Positions 45,301-57,314 of a DNA stretch of 64,000 nucleotides are shown here, piece by piece; the stretch's first letter is position 1; every line of letters begins with the position of its first letter. Origin of the DNA: Progne subis subis (Eukaryota > Chordata > Aves > Passeriformes > Hirundinidae); contig JAKJHU010000023.1 in NCBI GenBank assembly GCA_022316685.1, positions 5,877,192 to 5,941,191 on the forward strand, read 5' to 3'. The position numbers were made by a program, and so were the translations under genes. The notes under the pieces were generated by a model. It worked only from the letters and a program-made list of their open reading frames with translations. It was not told where the DNA came from and searched no databases.

Positions 45301-48300
45301 AACTCAAAGGGTGTTATCTGGAGGAAAATGAGCAGAAAATGATAAACAGTGGTGGGCAGTGGAGTAGGAAGACAGTCAACTTCATGAACCTCGTGGCCAT
45401 CTATGTTTGCAGGGGTTTGTATGTCCTCTGAAATGGATATGTGGCTGAGTGTAATCACTTATTCTATGTGTGTGACCAAAGAACTTGGTCAAAAAAAGTT
45501 CCAAGTCCCAATATCCTTCAGTTTAAATAAAATTCTGTTGTATTATGAAGACTTTTAAATGCCTGTAGTAAAACAGAAGCATCATTTTGAACATGTGTTT
45601 TGTTATTTTAATATTTATGATTTGAATGTTTTGCTTGTTGAACCATAGAATGACATGACATTTCACTAAATGATATAATATTTCATAATTTTGCCAAGCT
45701 GAAACATAGATGAAATTTATGGGATAGAGTTCAGGCAAGTACATGGGGGAGAATATGGAGAAGGAGAAAAGGAAAGAAAATGTCTGGGGACAGATTGTTC
45801 TATAAGCTGAAAGACCTGTCCATGAAGTATTGCTGGGCCTAGATTTTGAAGGCTGCACTGAAAAGAAGGAACCATTCTGGCATTTCTAGTAGGAAGCTGT
45901 TGGATGAGGAGTATGGAATTAGTCTGAATGAAGAGTGAGGTTTCATGTTTCTGAAGAACAGTTGTGATAGCAATCAGGCTGTACAGGGACAGCCTCCAAA
46001 TGCCCCGCACATCAGAAGTTCTGAGAAATTTGTATTTCAGAAACCAGGTGTTTCTAAAATGAGCGAAATTCAGTCATGCTACCTGCTGCTCAGAGCAGAT
46101 GACATCCTTGTCAGCTGCATTTCTGTCATCCAGCAGCTGCCTGGGACTCTAGTTAGAGGTTCCCTTCTGAGCTCCGGGTTTCCTGAGTCCACAGCAAGAA
46201 GTTTGGAATGCTGACCTGGCTCCTTACTCCTGAGCTGGAGAGCCTGGAAAGCATCATGTCTTTTCTGCAGCTGCTCACCTCTGCAGTTTGTCTCAAGTTC
46301 TTTAATGGGAACCTGACTTGCATTTGCCAGAAGTTCATCATCCTAAGATACAGCAGTCCAAGTCTTTGGCCCAGCAGCACGGCATTTACATTTTGAGTGC
46401 TCTATAGAGCACAGTCCTTGCATGTGGCACATTACCAGCTTCTGAAAGGCATTCAGTGCTAAATGGCCGTGCAAGAGATTTGTGTGAGACAGAAACTCCT
46501 CATACCTACTGCTTGGCCATGAAAAAACACTTAAGTGCACAAATAAAAAGACACAAATTATGTTTCCTGGTGCTGTGTTTCTGCTGCATTTCTCAAAATG
46601 AGGCATGGGTTCAAAGCACGCCTGGCACTGCGGTTTGCAGTAGTACTTGGTGGATCCTCACCCTACTGAAACAGCTGATAAACTGCAGAAATGCCACTGA
46701 AACATGTGACTTGGCCTACCTTAAAGACAGTAAAGTCAGTAAAGATGGATAAAGAGAGGGAGATCTGAGACTCCTCCAAAGGTGACTCCAAAGTTCCTGT
46801 GCTCTCCTGGGACTTTTCTCAGCATTGTGCTTTTTCCAAGCTCTGAAGTGCAGCTATGCTTTAAAAGCCCGACAGAGCCAGAGGCATTTTTTCCCCTTGC
46901 TTTCATTGATTTTTCTTGACATGCTGATGTTGCTTTGCAGACAGAAGTGCTCTGTTGTGGCCTGAGTTGGAAGCAGGAGGGAGAGCCAGTGTCAGCCACA
47001 GCATCTGGACCGACCGCTCGAGAATCAAATTCACTTTTCATTCATGAGTGAACCTGCTGTGTGGGAAATTGGGATATATTACTTCCGATGGTTGCAGGTT
47101 ACACACCACAGAGTAACAGCATGGGTAAGCTATGAAATAGCTTTCTGTGTGGCCAAATACTGTTAAAAATCAGAAAACCCAACCAGCAACCAGGGTGCTC
47201 GGGCTTGCAGTCACATTTCTCATTTCGGCCACGCCTGCCCCCTGTGCCATTAAGAAGCCTACCAGTTTTCTGAGCAGCAGTTTCCTCCCCTTGCCCCTTT
47301 TACTCTGGATATGTGACATGTAACAGGGTGGGTTGCACATCCCTCTCAGCTCAAGCTCTGCCCTGCAGAAAAGTTCCATCACAGACCCCACTGCCTGAGG
47401 GAAGCCTGTTCCCTGCAGGGCAGGGGAGGTTACCTGATTGAGGCTGTGAACAAAGTTCATTTGTCATCTGCACTGTGGCATTTATTCACAGAGCAGATGT
47501 CTGAGAGAAATCCAAGATCAGATCTGCCAGCCCCATCAGTCTCACAATCCTCTGGGTCTTCTCAGAGCTTCATGGGAACCCTGTTGTTGGAAAAAGAACA
47601 TTTCATCACAGTGCCTGATTGTGCTGCATAATGACAATGTTTTATTGCAGGGAACTCCCTTCTTCCTAAATCTCTGTGAAGCGACTCAAGGAACTAAAGA
47701 TGCTATATTGCAATCAGCTGGGGAATTACTGCCATCTGATAGCTCTGTAGCATCTGCACTGATTTTCTGTAGGACACTTGATCTCTGCAGGCAATCATGG
47801 AAAGAGACCTGGAGGAGAGGAAACTACCTCAGCAATAGTGGCAGCTTTCTGTCAGGAAAGGTAAAACCCAAATGTGAAGAATTAGGAGGAGGGGGGAGCT
47901 GACACCCCTTTCCCTCCCTAGGCATGCCATGTTTCAGGGTCTCTCAGGCAAGGGAAGGTGCACACCCAGTTGCATTGGTGGAAAACATGCAGCAGAGTAA
48001 CACAGAGCATCCTTGAGGGCTGGGTCTCTGCCCACTCTGCCTAAACAACAGCACATTCTGTGACTGGTTTGGCCTGTGCCCATTAGTGCTCTCTGAGATG
48101 CTGCCCAGTCAGTTTGTGAAACAGCTGGTAGCAGCAGCCATGTCCAAAAAGCAGCAGGGCTGTGATTGCACCAAGTTTGTCTCTCTGCACTTTAAGTAGG
48201 CCTCCACTGCTATTTTGGCAGGCATTGCCCCTTCAGACACCCCATCATGCCCTCACACCATCCTTCAGGCACGCAGCGAGTTTTGTCTTCATGGCATAGC

Positions 48301-51300
48301 AGAGGCACTCTGATTTCACAGCAAACTTCACACCTACAGGTTATGCACCAGCTTCTCTGTGTTCTCAGTGAACTTATCTGGTCTTAGTTCTTCTTATCCG
48401 AGAAAATCTGAATCTCCTCTGTTTCCAAAGTCGTGATGGTCCAACATTTGCTCTTTACAGACCTATACTTAAAAGACTGGAAGAAGTGGAACATATTTGA
48501 GTTAATGGAAGGGACTTCTTTCATGCTTGAGTCTTTTCATTCTAGAAAGTTTTTACCTCACCTTTACAAGGGCAAACTAAACTTTTTCCACTGCCAGTGT
48601 CAAGTAAGTACAACACTCCTTAGTGAACCTATAACCTGGGCAAAAAAGGGAAAACTTTAGCTATTGGATAATTCATGGCATCCTTGCGGTAGTTCTTCTC
48701 AGTTCATATGTAATACTTTTCTCAAATTTACACTGAAGATTTTCTTGGGATCTCCTTTTTGGTGCTATTTTGGGTAATGTAAGATGCTATTAGTAAGTAA
48801 AATGTCACTGCAGAACATGAACATAGCTCATAAAGTGATGATGAGGTTTTGTAGCTGCTTCTTTTAGCGGTGTGTTTGTTATGCTCTGAACTCCTCACCA
48901 AGTTCAGAGGAACTCCGAACCATAAAGCATCTTCTCGAGTGCAGTTTCTTTACATTTAGCTTCATCTTTACTGTCTTCATTTACGATTGCCAGAATTTCT
49001 GGCTTATAGGCAGTGCAGGAGAAGGGGGACATCTCAATAGTCAGCCATCAGGTTTACTAGTGAAACACCTTTGTTCTCTGACTGCCAGTACTGCATGTGG
49101 TACCCCAGGACTCTGAGAACTGCTGCTGTGTCCTACTGGCTGTCCCTGCAAGGCACCTGTCCTGTGGGGACAGCAGCAGGCACTGGGGCTCGTGGTGGCC
49201 TCCTCCCTGCTGGATCCAAAGGACTGATTCAATATCTGACTCATTAATTTCCTTTTGTGATGAGACATACTTTGACTTGCAAGTATAATTTATTGAGAAG
49301 GGATGGATTAATATCAGCCTGGGACATATTTTGCTTAGGGTCTTTAACAGCAAGGACAGTTTTGCTTTTGAATTCCTGTTCTTTAAGAAGAACTCACAGA
49401 AGAAGGATAGATTCTGTGTGGCAGTGCCACACATGTCATCCTCTACATCCAAAGAACAGCTTGTTTTTGGAAGGTGTAGTTATGAGAACTAGTGAATCAG
49501 TTCCAAATGCATCTACAGCTTCATTGATTATTTGCAGCACCAGAAGGACACCTTGCAGCTTCTCCAGCCAAAGTGTGCTGCCCAAGGTAGCGAGCTCAAC
49601 TTGTTACCAGTTCCTCCTTCACTTGAAGTTATCAGACTGACCTTTTCATCACCTTTGCTAGCAGACATTTGGCTGCTGACTGCTGAGTCAGAAGCTGCTG
49701 TCTCAGCTGAGAATACCCTGCTTTGTGAGTCATGCCCTGTCTCTACAGGCAAACCGTTTAAAGGGCATGGTTGAATGTTGGCTCTTTTGTGCTCCTTGAG
49801 CATCATGCTACCAAGTGGACTGAAAGGTGTCTGGAAATGTTGCATCGTGTATAATTATTTTTCTGAATATCCTTCTAAAGCTACTCTAGCTCTCTGTATT
49901 GATTAGCATTACTCCATGATTACAATTCCTATATGGGGTTGAGGAAATGGTGGGCAAGTCCTCCTTCCCGGCGGATCTTGTTATGGGTACACTGACGTTT
50001 CAGACAGTGAGTCATCACAAATTTGCTTGATTTTGTTAGGTTAGCCTTAACTTTTCTAAGTCCTCCAAGTGTCCATAGCCACTTCCTCGAGTGGCTGACT
50101 TCAGGGAAATGTCAAGATCCACAAATAAGCATCACACAGAAGTAATGCCTGCCTGTTCCACATGTTAATTTCTAAGCTCTGCTACTCATTAGTAGTCAAA
50201 TTCAATAGCATTCAGTAATGGGAAAGGTCACATCTCTGTCAAATTGTTAGTGGAAACTTTTACATCTAGAAATAGATACCCATGTGTAAAATGTAGATGT
50301 GAGTATACACACAGACACATTGATATTTGTGCATCTGTATATATGTGAATGGGTGCATGATCCTAAACATTCATGACCAGGATGGATGTTATAGCTACCA
50401 AGCTGAAATCAGAAATATTTTGGAAAGTCTGATGAAGCAAATAATTTTTAAACCCATGATGTAACTTTCCGAAGCTATGTAGAAGAAATAGTGAAGAATT
50501 TTATCATCAAACGAACACATCTTGTTTCTTGGGCTTAGCTACTGTAGAACAAGGTGTGTTTTCTTCCATCTTGTAATTGCCAGGCATCTAATTTTCTCAA
50601 CACTTTATGTTTAATTATAAAAATTCGTCTGCTCTAGCCTTTGCATTCAAGTCTGCTGCCAATTACAGTGGTCTTTGTTATAGCACTACAACTGGCAAAT
50701 TCAATAGCTACAATGCTTTGTGTTTCCTCTAAGAAGTATCACCTCTCACTTCAGGCTGTGACTTGCAGAATCAGATATCACAGGGATCTGGTTATGAATT
50801 CCCCTCTAAAATTTTCAAATCTGGTGGTTTTTTTTTTCTGGAGAAAGATTTTTTTTCCCAAATGCTTACAAAATTATGATGGTTCATTTCCTGTATTTCA
50901 AACAGAAATTGATAACATCTGTTGGCAACAGAAAGTGTTAACTGCACAGAAAAAGCCAACTCTTTGCAAAAATATAGAAAGAATTACAGCTCTTTAAAAA
51001 ATGTGAAGGATTTGTAGGAAGTCTTGCTACCGAAGACATGAGGTTTCTTTCCGCAGTGGTACCTGAAAGAGGTAATCTATATCTTCTTCTAAGCTTATTT
51101 GGGATCCAACTGGTTCTTTGTATTCCACCAAACATTCCTGGTAGGCCTTGCCTTTGTATGAAATAAACTCCTTTCCCCTACAGTAGAAGCACTAGAAAAT
51201 AGCAATGTGGTATTTAATTATACATCAAAGTCTGCTAAAATGAATGTTTTTCCCTGCTGGTGAGGGGAACTGGCCATAAGCTGGGTGCAGCCCCTTGTAA

Positions 51301-53998
51301 ATTGTGATCAAGCCACCTTTCAACCTTCTTTTGGATGAACTGAACAGACAAAGATGTCTTTTACTGCAAGAAATGTTCTTTTTTTTCCTTTTCATAGCTC
51401 CAGTAATTTTTGGGGTTCTTTTCTCCTGGGTTTTTTGCTCTGGTAAGGTGACTTGGACGTATGTAGGAGATCCGCACACTGTTCCTGGATCCTTGGTGTT
51501 TTCAGAATGCTCCTGACAAAGTAGGGGCCAGGTGCTTGCATGATCCTTTCGAGATCGAGGAGCCCAGCCCCAGAGCACAGGCCTGGGACTCCTCAGAACG
51601 GTGGTTTAGACCTGGGCAATTCCGTGGAAATGGAGACAGACAGTTTACCCCTTTGCTATGTGGGAATTAAGAATATTTCCCCTTTTTTCCCTCTTAGAAT
51701 AGCTTCTTATGGACAGTTTATAAAATTATTTTTTTCCATTTCAGAAGACAAAACATTTTCCACAGTCCTGGTTTTGGTGGATTCACACGGACATTTTCTG
51801 CATAGTGGTATTTGCTTACAGGTGGGAGAAACTTCCTTAATGTCTTTCAGGACAGTGGAAAAATATTGTTAGGATCCTTAACAGGCTCTTGCAAAATGCG
51901 TATGAAAAACGTGGACCAGCATATTTACGAAGTAATAGGTGAAGATGGGAGTATCAATCCTTTTTACACTCAGGTTTATGAAGTAATTAAATGCCCTCAG
52001 GCAGAAATCATGAACAAAAAGATGCAAGTTACCTTTGGTTTTGACTGACAAGTATTGAGGTGGGGCAATAGCATCTCCTGCAATTTGATGGCCGTGAATT
52101 TACTTGAAAAGAGCCAAATGATCATTTTGTCTAATACATTTTAACTGAAACACCTGAATCATGCTACAGGCCTGGATGGTGGCACTGTGTATGGGTTTGC
52201 ACTATTCTTCACTTGGCTTTGCCAGCAGCGGCCTGGAAGGACAAAGATGCTCCACAGGCTTCAGCCAGCACCTGCTAATCCTGGGCTATGCTTGACCATG
52301 TCAGGCTGCATTTTTACTGCTGTTTTGACCTGAGCTAATAGTTCCAAGGTGGAGGGATATGGCTGCAGGCTACTCCACATGTGTGATGAGCACATAATAT
52401 GTCTCATGCAGAAAACCAACAATTTTGGAGCTGTCTCCTGGTTGAGTTCCTCTAGTGGACAGGGCTATGCACTGATATTAGCACCTCTTTGACTCCTGAG
52501 AGGCATAAATACACAAGTGCTATATTAGCCTCAGTTTCATGTCGCTGATTATGCAAATTATGCCCCAGTTTGTTTACATTTGGCAAGTAATTTGCACAGA
52601 TCAATGAACATCAGGTGATAAACCCATGTGCTTTAGTGCAGGTAGAAAACTGTCAGCCTCGCTGAATGCTTTTATACAGCTGAGTTGCTTCCAGGTTCAG
52701 CTGCTTGCTGTGCTCCAATCTCTGTGCCTGCTGTGCTTTGAGCAAACCAGGTAGTGCCTATCCAACCATTCCCTCCTTGGCATCTTGGCCTTTCCCATTT
52801 CTTGGCCTGTGCCAAGTGTCTTGATGAGAATAGGAATGGGATGCATGGATTTAGGCTGATAAAATTAATTTGATATTAGGGCTCTAAATGTATGCTGTTT
52901 GGATAGAGATGGCATTTAAGTCAGTGATTTGTAATTCTTAAGCTGGCTAATTTACTGGTGTTTGGATGTAAGAGGTGCTTGGTCTGCTTGTAAATACTTG
53001 AGTTTAAGGTTTCTGTTTTGTTTTGTTTTTAGCTGATGTATCCAGCCTTCCAGTAAATGCTACTTAAAAGTGGATTATCTCTATTTTGAAGACCAAGAAT
53101 AAGTTACCCAAAGGCAGGTTGACCTGTTGCTTGCCTTACTGGTGAGCTCCAGAGAACTTTTAAAAGAGAATTTGATATTGTCCTGATTTCTCTTGATTTG
53201 TCAAGTAGGCTATGGGTGAAGTGTTGATTTTATATAGCAGAGCTGCATTCTTTTGCTCTGAAAGTCATTGTGACAGAGTGTTAGACTTGACCTGCCATGA
53301 TGAAGCCCTGACTTCTGTTTCCAGGCAGGTGTGAAAAGCCCTCTGGTAATGCTTGCAAATTGCAAAATGTCAAAAGCTGCCTGGGGAAGAGGCAAATACT
53401 AATGTGCTGTTCTCCTGACTGGCAATTTGGTACCTAAGCCAAATGGTTTTCATTCCCTCGTCAGTGCTTGAGGTTGTATCTGAGCCCTGCAGTGAGGTGA
53501 CACGTCTGTCAAATACACAAATCATGAAAGGTAGGTGAAGTCTGACAGCCCTGCACCATTAGAGGACCAGGAGCTGATCCTGTCACTGCCAAATTCAGCC
53601 TGGGGTAAGGGAGGAGAGACCCGTGGGGAAGTTTGACCAAAGCTCTTCTGTAGTTTTTTACCATCATATCTTAGTGTCAGAGCACTGTTCATGGCTGTTT
53701 CTTGAAAACCCCTTTGGATCTCCTTTACATGTGATAAGTGGGAACCAAATGAACAGGCTGGAGGTTTTTTTGTCAGATTTTGGCTGGATTGATTTTTATG
53801 TTGACTACTAACCAGCTATGCTAACACAACAGATTTTGTGTGCTGCAATGGAATGGCTGGGTTGTCTACGTACATGCACAGAGTTGCTAAACTTAGTTTT
53901 GGACTGCCCATCTAGAAAAATGTTTTGCTTGGATAAGCAGATTCCTCAATGGCCCTGTGAAGTCCTTGATGAATTAAAAGCAAGGATTTAAGATAATT
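42306..53998. other. Intergenic, no gene seen
   Basis: About 11.7 kb of unique sequence of mixed composition with minor T runs (45176-45189, 50828-50836) and CA/TA-rich sequence near 50306-50345. Several open frames of 100-175 codons exist (for example 43419-43940 on the minus strand), but none shows a recognisable domain, and no splice-framed exon homology was found. Confidence 0.65.
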
Positions 53999-54265
53999 TA
54001 GAATCACAGAATGGTTTGGGTTGGAAGGTATCTTAAAATGTTCTTGTTCCAACACCCTGCTGTGGGCAGGGACACCTTCCCCTATCCTGGGTTGCTGAGA
54101 GCTCCATCCAGCCTGCCTTGAACACTGCCAGGGATGGGGCATCCACAGCTTCTCTGGACAACCTGTTCCAGTGACCACACTCACACTAAAGAATTTCTTG
54201 CTAATATCTAATTTAAACCTACTCTCTTTCAGTCTAAAGCCATTCCCCTCTATATCCTCCTCACG
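53999..54265 (-). repeat. CR1 LINE 3' end, well preserved
   Basis: The reverse complement of the CR1 3' terminus is clear from left to right: AGAATCACAGAATGGTTTGG, GTTGGAAGGTATCTTAAAAT, GGGCAGGGACACCTTCC, GATGGGGCATCCACAGCTTC, ACCTGTTCCAGTG, CTAATATCTAATTTAAACC and AAAGCCATTCCCCTCTAT. It is 5'-truncated and the youngest-looking CR1 in the window. The reverse-strand frames across it are untranslated CR1 tail. Confidence 0.95.
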
Positions 54266-55970
54266 AATATTTTCACAACTTGCCTCTTTGCCCCTGCTGT
54301 CTGTGGCATGTCAAGCTTTCTGTTTTGATCCACTAAACAGTTTGAAGATCATAACTCTGAGTATATATCAGAGGAATTGCATGGGTTGAGACCCAGCTGA
54401 GGAGTATAGGTATGTGTGCTGCTAAAGTTTGCTCCTGGACATCTCAGCAATGGATGAAGGCACTGCAGTATCATCTCAAGGGGGGATGTGTTGCCACTGA
54501 AAAGGTGAACTGCAAAAGTTCAGAGTGCTTCCTCTGCCCTGCTCTGCAGCATGCAGCGGGGCTTTGCTGTCAGCTCAGGGGAGGCCCCTCACTGCTCTCA
54601 TGGGCAGCTTTCTGCCCATCCCATGCAGCCCTTGCTAGCTCCACAGAGAGGGAAGATCCGTGTGCAGCTCTTGCCTTTCTGCCTTGCGTGTCCCTGTAAG
54701 AGTGTCTGCAGTGCCTCCTCTGGGCTCGGGGAGGTGTCTGCCATGGCACATAGCAGTGTCTCAGCTCTCAGGCCCTGGTACTGTCACAGTCCCTCTGGCC
54801 CGAATGCCAGCAGAGTGTCTTGTTTAATGCAGCTGAAACGCTGAGTGCTTGAGGAGCTGTTGTGTGCATCTTTGCTCTCTGCTGCCTGTTATGTTTGGCA
54901 TATTTTTTGTTTCGTTATTGTTTTGAAGCTCAGTCTCATGAATGGCTCTGAAAGTAAGTGGCAGTAAAAACAACTGCTTTTTAATTATTTTGGGTAGTCA
55001 CATAAAAGAAAGGAGATGGCATTGACTACAACTACTAAGTTTTTGACTTGAGAGTAAATAAATTACCAGTGATTGAGGAGAAAATTAGCTATGCCCATTT
55101 CAAACCTTATTCATTTTCTGCCCCTTTCACCAGTGTCTTCAGCTGATGAAGAACTAATTGGTTAAAGGCTTGGTGCTGCCACCAGTTCCCTTCTGGTGTG
55201 ATGTATCCACATAGTTCTTACCCCGAACTGCTCTGGCAGAACTGGAACCAGGCTTATTCCTCATCCCCTCTTCTTACCCTATTGCTCCTAAAATGCTTCC
55301 AGGCCTTCATCAGTCATTGTGAAGATGGACACACACTCATGTTGTTGTGAGGTGAGAGATAAAAAGAAAGGAAGGAAAAAACCTTTCCAAGCTGTCTGCA
55401 GTTGGAGCAGACAGTGACAGCCAGGGACACAGAGTAGGGAAGGTGTATTTTGGTCCGCTGAGCCATTTTTCTGTGAATCACCTTCCCTTTTTCATTCAAT
55501 CCCGTTCTGCTCCAAGAAGCCATCAACAAACTCAATAACTCAACAAAAACAAACCATATATCTGCTTGAGAACAGACCATTAAGTCTGTAGCATCCCACT
55601 TGTGAGCTGTATAGCTATGGATTGGTTCCATGTTGTTAGGGATCCTGCCAAAGGCTTTTCAGAAGTGACTAACGGTTCTGTGAGCATCAGCTTTTGGCAC
55701 CTGAACACCCACCTCCTGAAAGTCTCATCCATTATACATGCTGCTACAGAGCAGGCAGCCCAGTCCTGCCTCATCAGGGCACCACTCTGGCTTCCAGGGG
55801 GAACAGATTAAGCCTTTATGCTTCTCCCTCCTTGTGTTCACTGAGACTGTGCCATCAATAGTGACACCCTAATGTGCAAACCCCTAGAATTTCTCTGAGT
55901 ATCTCCATAGTCTTTATGGTAAATTTTTAGGATTGTCTAACATTAAAACAGACTTTCTGTTTTTCTCGGT

Positions 55971-56010
<40 letters not shown>

Positions 56011-56569
56011 CACAACTGGCAAAATTTTATCTTGATCACACTTGATTTAAAAAGTATCCCTTCAGCTGAGTTGTTTGATATACATCTCTCTGCATTTTTT
56101 TGCATAAATCTAGCCATTAGGAATAAAGCAGAGTGGGTTGGAGTAAGCCAAAACAGTCTTCCTTGCACATCTCTCTCACCAGCAAGCCAATGTTGTTTTG
56201 TACAGCCCTTTTTCTAAACACCTGGAACTGGCACTGCTGGAACAGTTGGGAAATCCACCGCTGTGTTCAGCAGAGCCAGGAACTTCCCTCAGGTACTCTG
56301 AACCCAATCCTGCAGATGCAGACCTTCTGCCGTGGCAGAAAGAAGACAAAGGTCTGACCCAGCTGGGCTGCTCTGGACGCTGCTGCTGTGGACAGGGCCT
56401 GTGGGTGTGCCAGAGAGCCTGTTACTTGTGCTGTCATCCATATGGACACCAAACACTACTGCTTCCCCGTGATCTACAAGCCCCAGCTCTGACCTCTCTC
56501 TGCCTGGCTTACAGACACATCTTCCATCCTAGATTTTCCATGGTAGGAGCGAATTTATCATCATTCTTT
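54266..56569. other. Intergenic, no gene seen; T36 tract
   Basis: Mixed unique sequence with 36 consecutive T at 55973-56008. No gene, RNA or repeat family was recognised between the CR1 copy and the LTR target site. Confidence 0.65.
55973..56008. repeat. T36 homopolymer
   Basis: 36 uninterrupted T are bounded by CGGTGG on the left and AGCACAACTGG on the right. Interpretation is as for the other long homopolymers in the window. Confidence 0.9.
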
Positions 56570-56574
56570 CCTGG

Positions 56575-57309
56575 TGTTGGGGGCTGATTTGTTTCTTTTT
56601 TTTTGTCTTAGAGAATTTTTCCCATAAGTTGCTAAGAGACTAAGTGCTGGTGCTTAGATGGTGCTTGACCAACACAAAAGACGTGGCCAGGATGGGGAAG
56701 ATCACACCGAGTTTAGGGGTAGGAAAAGGACAGGGCTGGGGGAGCTGGGTGTTCTTCTTGCTCTGGGCATCGCAGAGGACGGCCAGGCTGCTGCTTGCTG
56801 TGGGAGGAGTCCACTGTCAACACAAAGTCCGGTCCTGGGAATTCTACCATCATCTGCTCGTGTGCCCAGGAATTCTGAACCCCTTCACCTGCCCTGCAGG
56901 AGCTGGGCCAGCCCTGTCCGGCCGTCACGGCTCCTCCAGCACTGCTCACTTTGCTGGGACGTTCCCCGTTTGCCTGCCGGGGCATCCTGCTGTCCCAGCC
57001 ACCAGCCCGGGACCTTCCACTGTTCCAGCCTGGTGCTCTCGGGGTCCCAAGGGATCAGACTGCCCCAGGCTTTGTGAAACAAAGCCCCTCGAGGTTCCTC
57101 GTTCTGTTTATTATTAATGCTGTAGTTGTTGTTTGTTTGCCTTGTTGTACTTACTAGTAAAGAACTGTTATTCCTGTCCCCATAGCCCTGACTGAAAAGC
57201 CTCTTTAATCTTCTAAATTATAATAACTTGAAGAGAGGGGGTTGGAATTGCCCATTCCTAGAGAGGCCCCACCCCTCCCTAGCAGATATCTGTCTTTCAA
57301 ACCAAGACA
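56575..57309. mobile_element. Solo LTR with 5-bp TSD (songbird-type family)
   Basis: A 5-bp direct repeat CCTGG occurs at 56570-56574 and 57310-57314, exactly outside TGTTGGGGG...CCAAGACA, giving the TG...CA ends of an LTR 735 bp long. The right part (AGTAAAGAACTGTTATTCC, ATTATAATAACTTGAAGAG, CTGTCTTTCAAACCAAGACA) resembles an LTR family I remember as common in songbird genomes, but I cannot name it with certainty. Orientation is unclear: plus offers AGTAAA as a variant polyadenylation signal near 57160, minus offers AATAAA at 57112-57107. No retroviral coding sequence flanks it. Open frames of 140-160 codons inside it are artefacts of GC-rich LTR sequence. Confidence 0.8.
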
Positions 57310-57314
57310 CCTGG

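Noticed and set aside
56644..57117. 157- and 139-codon plus-strand ORFs
   Set aside because: They lie inside the solo LTR and match nothing recognisable.
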